Shown in pieces: positions 54,076-64,000 of a stretch of 64,000 nt of DNA. The stretch spans positions 154,964,971-155,028,970 of the forward strand of contig NC_081411.1 of assembly GCF_030272615.1 (NCBI RefSeq). Reading direction: 5' to 3'. This stretch comes from Cryptomeria japonica (taxonomy: Eukaryota; Streptophyta; Pinopsida; Cupressales; Cupressaceae). The notes beneath the pieces are model-generated. The model ran no database searches. It saw only the letters and a program-made list of their open reading frames with translations, and was not told where the DNA came from. Numbering within the stretch: position 1 is the stretch's first letter; the number at the start of each line of letters is the position of its first letter. The position numbers and the translations under genes were made by a program.

Positions 54076-55240
54076 TCAAGCATAGAATTTCTTGAGATGA
54101 ATAGAATTGATAGGTTCATCAAACCAATCAACTTCAGGGGTAGATAACTTGTATGCTCCTGATCCATATGCTGCTACTATGACAAAAGGTCCTAGCCAAT
54201 TTGGTTCAAATTTTCCCTTCTTTTCTCTGTCTTGCATATTTCTTGGATTCTCCCTTGTAACTATATCTCCAATATAAAAAATGCATGGCTTGACTCGGTG
54301 GTTATAACTTCTTGCCATTCTTTATTGATATACTTTCAAATGATTTGTTGCATTTTGGCGATGTTCCTAAATTAGTTCAAGTTCCTGGAGTCGAGAGACT
54401 CATTCTTCTTCTTCTGGTATAAGACCTTTCAAGGATACTCCTAGAGAAGGTATCTCTACTTCTATAGGTAATATGGCTTCTGATCCATAGACCAAACAAT
54501 ATGGAGTTGCCCTTGTTGGAGTGCGGATGCTAGTTCGGTATGCCCAAAGAGCTAGATTTAGCTGAATGTGCCAATCTTTTCTAGCTTCATTGACTGTTTT
54601 CTTTAAAATTTTCTAGATAGTTTTGTTTGATGCCTCAGCTTGACCATTTACTTGAGGATAATATGGAGTAGAAAACCTATGTTGGATATGAAATTGTTCA
54701 TATAGCTCCTTCACATCTTGATTTTTGAATGGTCTTCCATTATCAGTGATAATGGTCATAGGAACTCCATAGTGACAGATTATATAATTCAAAATGAATG
54801 AAGATATTTGTTTTCCTGTCACTATTGTTAAAGGCACTGCTTCAATCCATTTAGTGAAATATTTAGTAGACTTATGTCCATTAGAAGATGAGGGATTTAT
54901 CTTTCCTACCAAATCAAGGCCCCATTGAGAAAATGGCCATGATCCTGTCATAAGATATAACTCTTGTGCTGGTGCATGAATTAGATTCCCATGGATCTGA
55001 CATTGTTTGCATTTCCTAGCATATGTGAATGAATCTCTCTCCATAGTAGGCCAATAGTAACCCATACAAAGAATTTTCTTAGCCAATGTTAAGCCACTTG
55101 AGTGTGAGCCACAAATACCTGCATGAACTTTGTTAAGAACTTTCTCAGATTCTTCTTCTTCAAGACATCTCAACAAAGTACCATCTAGACCACGCCTATA
55201 TAGGATATATGCAATAATAGTATAGTGAGAGGATTGACAG
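54076..55240 (-). pseudogene. Element B integrase
   Basis: Zinc part HAGICGSHSSG and CKQCQIHGN; core WGLDLVGKINPSSSNGHK, IITDNGRPFKNQDVKELYEQ and QAEASNKT hold the D, D and E residues. The tail KFEPNWLGPFVIVAAYGSGA ends at 54076. About 10 residues before YFTKWIEAVPL are missing relative to A. Stops lie in the middle part (54319-54612). Confidence 0.9.
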
Positions 55241-55430
55241 ATAAAATTCCTTCTCTGATTGCCAGATAAGTCAAGAGGAAGGATATTTTCTTTTAAATAC
55301 TGATAAGTTTGACTGTATAAGGGTTGATTGGTTCCTGATATATGGAAAATTCAATAGATATACTGGGATTGAATGGTAGGGGTTAAGTATCTTCCATGAG
55401 AAATTCAAAATGATGTTGATTCTCCTTATT

Positions 55431-55965
55431 TTACAAGAGAGATTCTATTGTAGCCATTGCATCTACTTCTTTATTCTCATTTGTTGGAATCTGGGTGAAT
55501 GATATTTCTTTAAAGTATTCTTTAAATTCCTCTACCAACTGTTTGTATGGCATGAGCTTATCATCTTTAGTTTGATATTCATCATTTATTTGGTTGATGA
55601 TAAGTTGTGAATCACCATAGACATGTAGTTCTTTGACATTCCATTTAATGGCTATTTTGAGCCCAATAGCCAATGTTTCATATTCTACAGTATTGTTGGT
55701 GCATGGAAACCATAGTCTATATGATTTTGGAATTGTGTGTCCGCAAGGTGTGATGAAAAAGATTCCTGCGCTTGATCCATATTTTGTATAAGAACCATCA
55801 AAGTACAATTCCCAAAAGTTTGTACTTACTGTCAAAATATCCACATCAGGAAATTCAATGTGCAAAGGCATGTCATTTTGTAAAGGTACATTAGCCAATT
55901 GATCGATGATGACTTGCCCCTTGATAGCTTTTTGGTCAACATAGTCTATATCAAATTCACTCATA
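55431..55965 (-). pseudogene. Element B second RNase H (aRH)
   Basis: ELYFDGSYTKYGSSAGIFFI (Asp), NNTVEYETLAIGL (Glu), VYGDSQLIINQINDEYQTKD (Asp) and NKEVDAMATIESLL (Asp) give the RNase HI acidic set. The frame changes just before it, near 55965. Confidence 0.88.
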
Positions 55966-56440
55966 TCATAACCCATTTGTCTAGTCTTCCTATCAAGGTT
56001 GACTTTCTCAACAAATATTTGAGTGGATCTATCTTTGCTATTAGTTTTACAGAATGAATCAACATATAATGTCGTAGCTTCTGAGTTGCAAATACAACTG
56101 CTAGACATGTCTTTTCTATTGAGGAATAATTTAATTCACAGTCAACAAGCATTCTACTGATATAATACACTGCTCTTTCTTTTCCTTCTTCATCATATTG
56201 AGCTAGGAGAGCTCCTAATGATACATTTGTTGCTGAGATATAGAGAAAAAATGGTTTCCCTTTGGTTGGTGATACTAGTACTGTAGGACTCATAAGATTC
56301 TTTTATTTGCAAAAAGCTTCTTCACATTTTAGATCCCATTTGAATGAAATATTTTTATGTAGAAGATGGGTGAATGGAAGACATCTATCTGCTAACTAAG
56401 AGAAAAATCTCCTGATTGATTGCAATCTTCCTTGTAAAGA
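55966..56440 (-). pseudogene. Element B RT-linked RNase H, degenerate
   Basis: GKPFFLYISATNVSLGALLA, ERAVYYISRMLVDCELNYSS and IDPLKYLLRKSTLIGRLDKW match the corresponding part of A and E. The classical first Asp is absent (Thr-Asn). One stop lies near 56294. Confidence 0.82.
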
Positions 56441-57028
56441 TCACAATTGACTTATGTTCCTAGGTGACTCCATCTCCATGATGGCTTTGACCTTTCTAGG
56501 ATCTACTTCAATTCCACAAGCTGATATAATGTACCCAAGAAGTTTTCCAGAGGTTACCCCAAATGCACATTTCTTTGGATTTAATCTCAATTGATATCTT
56601 TCCAGCCTGTCAAAAATCTTGCTTAAGATGTTCAAATGTTCTTGTCTTGTATAAGATTTTACAAGTATATCATTGACATAATCTTCCATAAATGTATGCA
56701 TTATATCATGGAAAATTATTGTCATAGCCCTTTGATAAGTCACTATTGCATTCTTAAGCCCAAATGGCATAATATTCCAGCAATAAGTTCCCCATGCATA
56801 GGTGAAAGCTATTTTTTCTTGATCTTCAGGTGCAATTCTTATTTGATTATATCCCGAGAAGCCATCCATTAATGAAAACATCTCATGCCCTACTGATAAG
56901 TCTACAATTATATCAATGTTTGATAGTGGGAAATCATCTTTTGGACATGCTTTATTTAGATCTCTGAAATCCGTACAAACTCTTATACTTTTGTCTGGCT
57001 TTGACACTGGTACAATACTTGAAACCCA
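56441..57028 (-). pseudogene. Element B reverse transcriptase
   Basis: IRVCTDFRDLNKACPKDDFP, LMDGFSGYNQIRIAPEDQEK, WGTYCWNIMPFGLKNA, then DYVNDILVKS, LRLNPKKCAFGV and GKLLGYIIS. The catalytic YVDD reads YVND (56669-56680), a GTC-GAT to GTC-AAT change at a CpG. A's RT has lost the other Asp of the pair. The N-terminal finger part continues into 57029-57100. Confidence 0.9.
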
Positions 57029-58725
57029 TTATGGATAAGAAAAAAGTCTTATAAAACCCACATCTAATAGTTTGTTCAGCTTAGTTTTTACAAGAAGAGC
57101 AATGTGTGGATGCATCTTTCTTAGATTTTGCTTAACTAGTTTTTCTTTTAAATCCATATTAAGATGATGCATGATAAGATTTGGATTAAGTCTTGGCATA
57201 TTTGCATAGGAGTAGGAAAAAATTATTTTTCTTTGCTTAAATAATTCCATGTATTCTTTCCTCTCTTCATTTGATAATGAGGCAACATAATCAACTATTT
57301 TAGGATCCTTTGATGTACCAATGTTTACTGCTTTTGTTGGTTCTATCAGGATAGCAGATCTCTCCTGAAAATATGTAGGAAGAATGTCAAAATTTCCATC
57401 TTTTGGCACCTCAAAGAGGTTTTCACCATCAAATACGTCCTTTATTTTCCCTTTTGATTGATCTAGTGTTGCCATGAAATGAATTTCAATAGTAGGTCTC
57501 TTTCCTTGTTTTATTTCAATTTTGCGACTAGAAAGTTTGGCATTCTCCTGACTACGAGAAATATAACTTGATTCTGCAAAGGAAGATATCTTAGGTACGA
57601 TGGGTTTGACAACATTAAGGTACACAACTAGGTCATGATCATTGGAAAAGACATTTAGTTCAGGATTTTCTAAATTATCCCAATCAATTAGTTCAGGATG
57701 AAGAAGGGGTAAATCATAATCACTGTCATCATTAGGTGCTTCAAAGTTGATGACATAATGGTCATAATTTGGCATAGAGTAGATAATGTCATAGATTAAA
57801 TGTTTTTGAGAATTGTCTCTCCCAAGCATCTCCCAATTAGTTCTAACAAAATTAATATTAGTATTTTGTGGTTCACACTCAAGTGGTTCTTCAACTGACC
57901 TTTGTCCCTTAAACAAATGGATTATATCAACACACATATATTTAATACTGCAAATTCCTTCTTGATTGACCTCATTTTCATTTTGGAGTTGACATACTTG
58001 TGTACATGATAAAGATGATTCTTTTGCAAGATTTTGTCTCCTTTAAAACTCAACTTCTTCTGGACTAATAGTCAATCCTACTTGACTATCTCTTAATTCT
58101 TCTATGGTTTTGCCACATCTTGATACATCTTGTTCCTCTTTTGATGAAAATATTATATTTCCAGATGCTTGACCTATCCCTGTTGGTACTTCTTGTGGCA
58201 TAACTTATTTGTTTTTGTCATTTCATTTCCTTTTTGCATACACCTCTTTTCTTTGAATTCTGAGTTCTTCTCAACTTCTTTCTAACTCCATCTTTTGTTT
58301 TGCATTAAATAAGTCTTCCTCTATAATAGCTGTTTGGTATTCATTGTTTTCCTTACTTGATGTAGTAGATAAGATATATCGACCCCATTCATACTCGTTT
58401 GAATCTGTCTTTGAACCATGATCTAGGACTGCTCCACTATACCATATAGGAATATTGCATGGTGCAAAAAGTTCTTTGATTTCTGCCATCTCTATTTTCA
58501 CTACTGCTAGAATATCTTGTTCAGATTTTGCATTTGTTTGTATTTCTAGAACTTGTTGACAAGATTCTTCTTTACCTTTGATGGTAATCTCCTCTTCTTT
58601 CTTCTTTTGTTTATTGATTATTATTTCTACTACTTGATGTATCTTTTCTTGCCATTGTTCTTCTTTAGAGACTGATTTCTTTCTCCACTTTTGTTGTTGA
58701 TGATTATCTTTCTTTTGATTAGGTT
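57029..58725 (-). pseudogene. Element B acidic linker between G-patch and RT
   Basis: Contains a 302-codon open stretch (57029-57937) with NDDSDYDLPLLHPELIDWDN and ends in the pre-RT block FKQRKIIFSYSYANMPRLNP, as in A. The part at 58271-58501 carries KTDSNEYEWGRYIL, the counterpart of A's ETDSNEWEWSSF. Other stretches are broken by stops. No known fold. Confidence 0.65.
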
Positions 58726-58900
58726 TTAGATATCCAAGCCCAAATTTATCTTCTTTGGATTGCGAGTGTGGACAAATAGGTTCTGAAAAATACCTTGATG
58801 TCGCTTACCAATTGGTCCCTTTCCTTCATATCCCATTTTTTGCATGATTTCATAACCTTTGCCATATTGTTTTATGGGAATATTGACTTTTGTTGTTGTT
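58726..58900 (-). pseudogene. Element B G-patch-like module
   Basis: YGKGYEIMQKMGYEGKGPIG then KRHQGI, and INLGLD 20 residues later. The spacing follows the G-patch of A, but the GLG core is altered to PIG. Confidence 0.6.
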
Positions 58901-59800
58901 GCTATAGTTTTATCTTCATCCTTGTACAACCAACCAAGAATGTCTTTGTCTTCATTTTCTTCTTCATGAGTTCCAATGCTAACAAATGTTCCTTTAACCA
59001 TATGTTTTGGTATTTCTGATGTTTTTGATTGAATATCTTTAGGCTTTCCATATGACTTAGGGGAAAGTGGAAAATTATGCGAAGAATATTTTCCCATTCC
59101 TTCTTCATTTAATTTGCACTTTTCCTCAAAGGTTTCCCATAACCTTTCTTTAATTTCTTTGGTAGGATATATTGATTCTCTATTATGTGGAACTCTTGTT
59201 TCTTGTGTTGGCTTCAAATTATTGAAATATTGACTAGAATCTACAATTGTAGTGATCTCTTGTCCTTCATGAGGAAATTTTACACATTGATATGTAGAAG
59301 GAACTGCTTGCATTTTGTGAATCCATGGTCTTCCTAGAAGAATTTTGTAAGAGGTTCAAATCTAAAACTTGACACAATGTATTCCTTTCCACAGGTCCTA
59401 TTTTGATTGGTAACACAACAATTCCTTTAGAAGAACGTTCTGCTTCATCATAAGCCGTAATGGTTATTTTCTTCTTCGGGTCCACTACATTTTCTGAATA
59501 TCCCAAATATTTTATCAAACTTAATGCACAAATGTTTAAGCTAGCTCCACTATCTATGAGTATGCATTTGAAATGAGTTTTATTAATGGTGACTTCAACA
59601 TGTAAGGGAGAATTGTGAGGATGTTGTAAGGATGCGTAATCATTTAAAAAAAATGATAAGCAATGAGGAGCTATAAGGTGTCCTACCATGTTTTGGAATT
59701 GATCTATATCCAAATCTTTTGAAACCGTTGTTTCCACTAAAAATTTCTCCAAAATTTCCTCATGCATATGTGAAACCTTGAGAAGTTCTAGTTTTGATAT
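58901..59800 (-). pseudogene. Element B aspartic protease, frameshifted
   Basis: CILIDSGASLNICALSLIKY carries the D-S-G site; GIVVLPIKIGPVERNTLCQV follows. A frame change at about 59340 breaks the GRPWIHKMQAVPSTYQ block, which appears in the next frame (from 59313). The stretch HNFPLSPKSYGKPKD before the G-patch matches A's NLPISPKSYGKPH. Confidence 0.85.
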
Positions 59801-59875
59801 TTGAGCAGGTATTCTTTGTAATTTCTCTACTAAATTGTATTGTTGTGAAGTGGATGTTGGGTCTTTTGTTACACC

Positions 59876-60660
59876 TCAAAAGGTAAACCTTTCTTTGCTT
59901 CTCATAATAACATTGATTGGCTCTGAAGATGGATTATCTTTAACAATGATAACATTTACCACATCATCATATGTATAAGTGTAATTCACTTTGGCTTTTC
60001 CTTTTTCATCTTTTAATTGGAATGGTTCACCTTTGTCATAATTCAAAAGTGGAGTTTTGAAAGCCAGGTGTGATTCATTTGTCTTGTGGCTATCCACTGT
60101 GATAGTTCCATTATCGATTAGATCTTGGATAAGGTGTTTCAATCTCTGACAATCATTTGTTTGGTGTCCTTTATTCTGATGGTAATTGCAAAAATGATTG
60201 TCATTCCACCAGCTTGGCTTGACTGGTGATTCATAACTTATTGCTTTTGGTAAAACAATCAATTTGTTAGCAAGCAGAGTTTTTAAAGCCAATTCCAATG
60301 GTTCTCCAATGTTTATGAATTTCCTTCGAGGATTGGAGAAGAAGGACTTTGTTTTATTGTTTTCTAGATTGTTATTGCTTGGGATTTGACTTCATAGACT
60401 AAAAACTGGTTGTTGTTGTTTTGTAGCACTATTATCATCATTTGTTGTTGTTGTTGTTGTAAGAATTATTGTAAATTTTTAGCTCTTCTTTCTTTACCAT
60501 CGCGTTCTCTATTTTCAGACCATTCTCGATTATTTTGGCAAAGGAGGGAGGACATTGCATTCTTATTCAATAACTCATTTCACTGATAAGATTATCAATG
60601 AATATGTCCATTTTTTCTTGATTAGGTACATCTCTTGGATACCTATTAAACATGCATTTC
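59876..60660 (-). pseudogene. Element B gag zinc-knuckle region
   Basis: WWNDNHFCNYHQNKGHQTND then CQRLKHLIQDLIDNGTITVD, the same C-x2-H-x4-H-x4-C cluster as in A. The part before it (60300-60660) is frame-disrupted, with Gln/Asn-rich traces. Confidence 0.75.
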
Positions 60661-60662
60661 CA

Positions 60663-61541
60663 TCATTGTAAGAAGATCATACTAGATTCACCATTCTTTT
60701 GTTTAACATTGCATAGATCCAGCATTGTTATCTCATTCCTTGTATTGTAGGAGTATTGTGAAATAAATCTATTCACAAGTTCTTCAAAAGATTTGATTCC
60801 GGATGGTAATCTTGAAAACCACTCCATTGATTGTCCATTTAAACTCCTAGGAAAAAGATGCATAAGGTAAGTTTCATCATGGGCAAATTCCATGCTCATA
60901 GTACAAAACTTCCTAATGTGATCCTGACGATCGGATTTTCCATCGTATATGTCATATTTAGGAATCTCGCAATATTGCGGAAATGGTACCATATTCAAAT
61001 TTTTATTGAAAGGATATGGGTATATATCTTCCAATGAATACTTCTTGGAGCTTGTTCCATTTTGCATATCTTGCATCTATTGTTGTAGAGTTTGCACTTG
61101 CTGAGTAATATTTAACAACGAATAATCCACATAGTTTCTTCTTTCTTTGTATGTTCTTTTATCACCATGCTCTTTTCTTCTGTCATCCCTTTCTTTTCTT
61201 GTCTCTTCATGACTTTCTTTGTTCACATCTTTGTTATTTGGATCATCTATGTTTTGGGTGTTACTTGCCTCCGCATCTTGTTTCAAGCTTTCTATGTTAA
61301 AGTCTCGTGGTAGTTTAGCTCCAGATTTTGCCAACATCAAGAGATATTTCTCTTTTTGTTTTGCCAACAATTTTTCCACTATCCTATCAAATTTGCAATC
61401 TTGCTCAAGGTCTCTAATCATGCTATTGACTTCTTCTTCATTAATAGTGGTATACCCAAAAGTTTGGAATGTAGGATTATCTTCTTCCTCCATTTGTTGT
61501 TTTCTCAGTTGTTCGTATTGAGCTCTAGTCCAAATTGGCAT
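60663..61541 (-). pseudogene. Element B gag N-terminus and capsid core
   Basis: Begins MPIWTRAQYEQLRKQQMEEE and continues charged (Lys/Glu/Asp-rich, coiled-coil-like) for about 150 residues to a stop at 61077. The capsid core follows in the same frame: FPQYCEIPKYDIYDGKSDRQ, YLMHLFPRSLNGQSMEWFSR and RFISQYSYNTRNEITMLDLC. The N-terminus is far shorter than A's Gln/Asn-rich one. Confidence 0.85.
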
Positions 61542-62474
61542 GTGATTATTTCAAAATTTTTGAAATTTCCAAAGGACAAAGTCAATAGGTGATTATTGGT
61601 TTAGGGAGATATTCTTTGTTGATTTTACTGCTATTGTTTGTTCACTATGATAGAGCGCCTCTTTATTAAAAATCACGTCCTTGCAAAATTTGTCCGTCAA
61701 ACTTTGTACTACAGACACATAAGTAGTGACGAAAACGGTGTAGGAATGTCTTATGTTTTAATAAGATCTTGTGATTGATATACAAGAATTTTATTCTTTT
61801 CTGAGTAGCTTTATAACTGGGTTTTTATTTATTAAGGTGATACTTAAAAGTCATATAAGCATCTGAGAGTTTACAAATTTGTTTGATTCCAATGTTGGTG
61901 CAATTCTGATTTTGATATAACCTAGGTTCAAAATAGGAAAGATATATCTAGGATTATGAACATAGGATAAAGTGATCAAGCTTCTTGATAGAGGATTTGA
62001 TTTTCTTGATGAGAGACTTGAAAATGATGTTGATTTTTTTGCACTTAAGATGTTTGAATCAATAATTTGTTGAATGTTTATGCTTATAAAAATGTTTTGG
62101 GAATATCCTATTGGATTAGTGACCCAGTTGTTGAGCTAGTTTGAAAATACATGATGTTTTAGAGACAAATCTACTCAAGAAGTATTTCGATATTGATGTT
62201 TTTGACACTTTAGTTTGATCTGGTGTTTCAAATGTTGGAAAGCCTTTGTATTACCCTTTTGATCAATTTTTTCAGCAATTTGTTGGATTTTTGCTCACTC
62301 GTAGATGATAATTTTCTTGAATTTTTGACCATTTGGAACATGTTACAGACATAGAAGACACAATGTTTAATAAAAAAAATGGACAAGCAAGTACAAATTT
62401 TATGGTAGGCTGAGATAATAGTTGTTGAATCTCACATGGGGTTTCCCCCAAGGCTATGCTATTCAAAGCGGATA

Positions 62475-62960
62475 TTTAGATGCTTGACCCCACTGGCTCC
62501 ACCCTCGGCACTCACTTCTACGGGGTAGTCAAACACTAGTTTCCATGAAAACTCCCCATGAAAAACTTTATATCTCTACTAAAAACCATATGTGTGTGAG
62601 CCGCTTTAGAGGTCCAACCTCCTGCTTCAACAACTAGAAGGATTTTGGCAACTAGTACAAGTGGTTTTTAGTAAAGGCTTCCTATCATGTGGCCATACAT
62701 GTAGCACTTTCAGCTCTATAAATATAGAAGGTTCCTAGCCTATAGAGGTTACGCACCATAGGGTTTATGGGGAAACATAGTGTCGGTATGAACTTATCAG
62801 CACATGTTGTTTGGGACTTTCGTCACAAACATGATTTATTTAGAGTGGATTGGAAGGACTCGGTACTATCCCATTTCCACTTTAGGTTGTTCCCCTCTCA
62901 TTGGCCCCCTCAAGGCAGCTCGGGAAGGTAGGCCCTCTAAAGGATTTAATTGCTTGAAAC
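62475..62960 (-). promoter_or_regulatory. Conserved leader block, element B copy
   Basis: Plus-strand TAGATGCTTGACCCCACTGG, CACTCACTTCTACGGGG, CAACTAGAAGGATTTTGGC and GGAAGGTAGGCCCTCTAAAG are shared in order with element A (16880-17420). Confidence 0.55.
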
Positions 62961-63369
62961 TAAAGAGAGCATAAAAGAGTGGGTTTGGCTTTTTGATCAC
63001 CCAATTAAGGGGAGAGCATATACCTACCACTTTCAAGACACGGAATATAAGTGTTCTTTTTAACTTTCCATAGCAATGTGATCTATCCTCTATTTGGAGA
63101 TGTTGCTCCAACAAGCATGGTGTTTATTTTAGCCTTTTTAAAAGTCTACGTGCAACTATTTTAGAGAAGTTACTCAAAATGCAAGTTGCATGCAGTCATT
63201 TTATCCCCTTAGTTAGACTAAATGAGCAAGACATGATACATTACTTCCCAAAATAAGACTTTTAATTAACTAGGTGAGGAAATGCATAAAATTTGCCTTA
63301 AACACAATCCTACACATGCATGTCAGTAGTTTAAATTTTTTTAGTTCATACCTATAAGAAAATTATGTC

Positions 63370-63720
63370 AGTTGCAAACAAAAGCGCTATTCTAAAACAT
63401 GCACTATCTTTTACCTCAAAAGTGCTAATCTGTAGAGAAAAAGAGCTAACCTGCACTACAAAATGCTGCTCTGTGGATTGAAAAGCGTGACTTTTTTAAC
63501 AAGTGTGCTAACCTAGAGGACAAAAGCGTTAACTTTTAATGTAAATGCACAAATTTTTGGACAAAAGCGTTAATCTACATGACATATGCATTAACCTGCA
63601 ATGCAAATGCATTAACTTGCAATGCAAATGTGCTAACCTGAGATGCAAATGTGCTAATCTATTGAACAAAAGCGCTGTCAAAATTCACACATGCATGAAT
63701 CTACATTACAAATGCGTTAA
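63370..63720 (-). repeat. Leader repeats upstream of element B gag
   Basis: About twelve units of 20-30 bases on the minus strand, for example GGTTAGCACATTTGCAT, GTTAACGCTTTTGTCC and GATTAGCACTTTTG. Same family as the PMD-intron repeats at 49290-49570, in the opposite genomic orientation. Confidence 0.85.
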
Positions 63721-63763
63721 TTTTACTTTTGCAAGATTTATAAAGTTATATGCAAGGTCCATG

Positions 63764-63782
63764 AGCCCCACGGTGGGCGCCA
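63764..63782 (-). other. Primer binding site of element B
   Basis: Minus-strand TGGCGCCCACCGTGGGGCT, three bases after the 5' LTR. The same sequence with changes is found in element E (1635-1652). Confidence 0.85.
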
Positions 63783-63785
63783 AAA

Positions 63786-64000
63786 TGTGTCAACTTGAGT
63801 TTCATCGGCATAATGCTACCCGTAACAAGTTAGTTTCACAAAATACCAATGGAAATGCTACAAGAAATCCAGACTCAACCAATGAAACTACATAAAATAC
63901 ATATGAAATATAAATACTAATATTACCTTCATGGTTTATGTCTCATTGTGTCCTAACTCCACTGTTCTTGGTTGCAGATGGTGTTCTCTCAGACAAGCAC
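63786..64000 (-). repeat. 5' LTR of element B (first 215 bases, truncated by window)
   Basis: Plus-strand TGTGTCAACTTGAGTTTCAT onwards matches 47612-47826 with about 16 differences. About 950 more bases are expected to the right, followed by the rest of element D. Confidence 0.92.

Larger units (their letters stand above)
61542..63763 (-). other. Element B gag leader (noncoding)
   Basis: 2.2 kb without a convincing protein. Holds the conserved block at 62475-62960 and the leader repeats at 63370-63720. After the primer site a short ATG-led stretch runs to AAAA|GTAAAAT, a possible donor just before the repeats. Confidence 0.5.
47612..64000 (-). mobile_element. Gypsy element B, Tat-like, runs off the window
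   Basis: Second minus-strand Tat-like element: 3' LTR (47612-48779), polypurine tract, antisense PMD gene, integrase, two RNase H modules, RT, G-patch, protease, gag, leader, primer site and the first 215 bases of the 5' LTR. LTR copies differ at about 16 of 215 comparable positions, more than in A. Gag-pol has frameshifts as well as stops. It sits inside element D. Its organisation matches A despite low nucleotide similarity. Confidence 0.94.

Overview
The window is plant nuclear DNA made almost wholly of transposable elements stacked inside one another. I see no host gene outside the elements, no rRNA or tRNA gene and no prokaryotic signal. Plant LTR retrotransposons with tRNA-type primer sites, Tat-type Ty3/Gypsy polyproteins with two RNase H modules, and plant mobile domain (PMD) proteins all point to a land plant. 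The AT-rich, deeply nested layout suits a large, slowly purged genome such as a gymnosperm's; that clade call is inference only. I use letters for the elements.

Left part (1-29612). A deleted plus-strand Gypsy element E has its 5' LTR at 82-1630 and an internal region that jumps from the primer site straight to RNase H. It is split by an almost complete 17.4-kb minus-strand Gypsy element A (2199-19611, 1550-bp LTRs, target duplication CGTAG). E resumes with RNase H and integrase remnants to about 21450. Its tail holds a minus-strand solo LTR (22514-23327, duplication GTATC) and an internally deleted minus-strand Copia element C (23465-29121).

Middle (29613-42129). What looks like the LTR of a degraded Copia element X is split by an 11-kb foldback-like DNA element (29778-40789). 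Its arms are long inverted repeats, CT-rich on the left and GA-rich on the right. Between them lie 4.9 kb of a 20-bp satellite that keeps switching strand. A 797-bp hAT-like element with a perfect 8-bp duplication sits in the left arm.

Right part (42130-64000). A plus-strand Copia element D begins at 42130. A solo LTR of a related family is inserted in its 5' LTR (duplication AAGGT). D is then cut inside reverse transcriptase by a second minus-strand Gypsy element B (47612 to beyond the window end).

The most interesting system is shared by A and B. Both are Tat-like. Each carries, between integrase and 3' LTR and on the strand opposite gag-pol, an intron-containing PMD gene: a 25-26-codon first exon, a GTATG(T/C)ATCT donor, a phase-0 intron, then a PMD exon with a conserved C-terminal module. 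The PMD intron and the gag leader of the same element carry the same element-specific short repeats, each in the sense of the gene it precedes. The element's two ends therefore hold inverted copies of one leader motif. Both PMD genes and both gag-pol regions are now broken, mostly by TAG and TGA codons of the kind expected from deamination of methylated cytosines.
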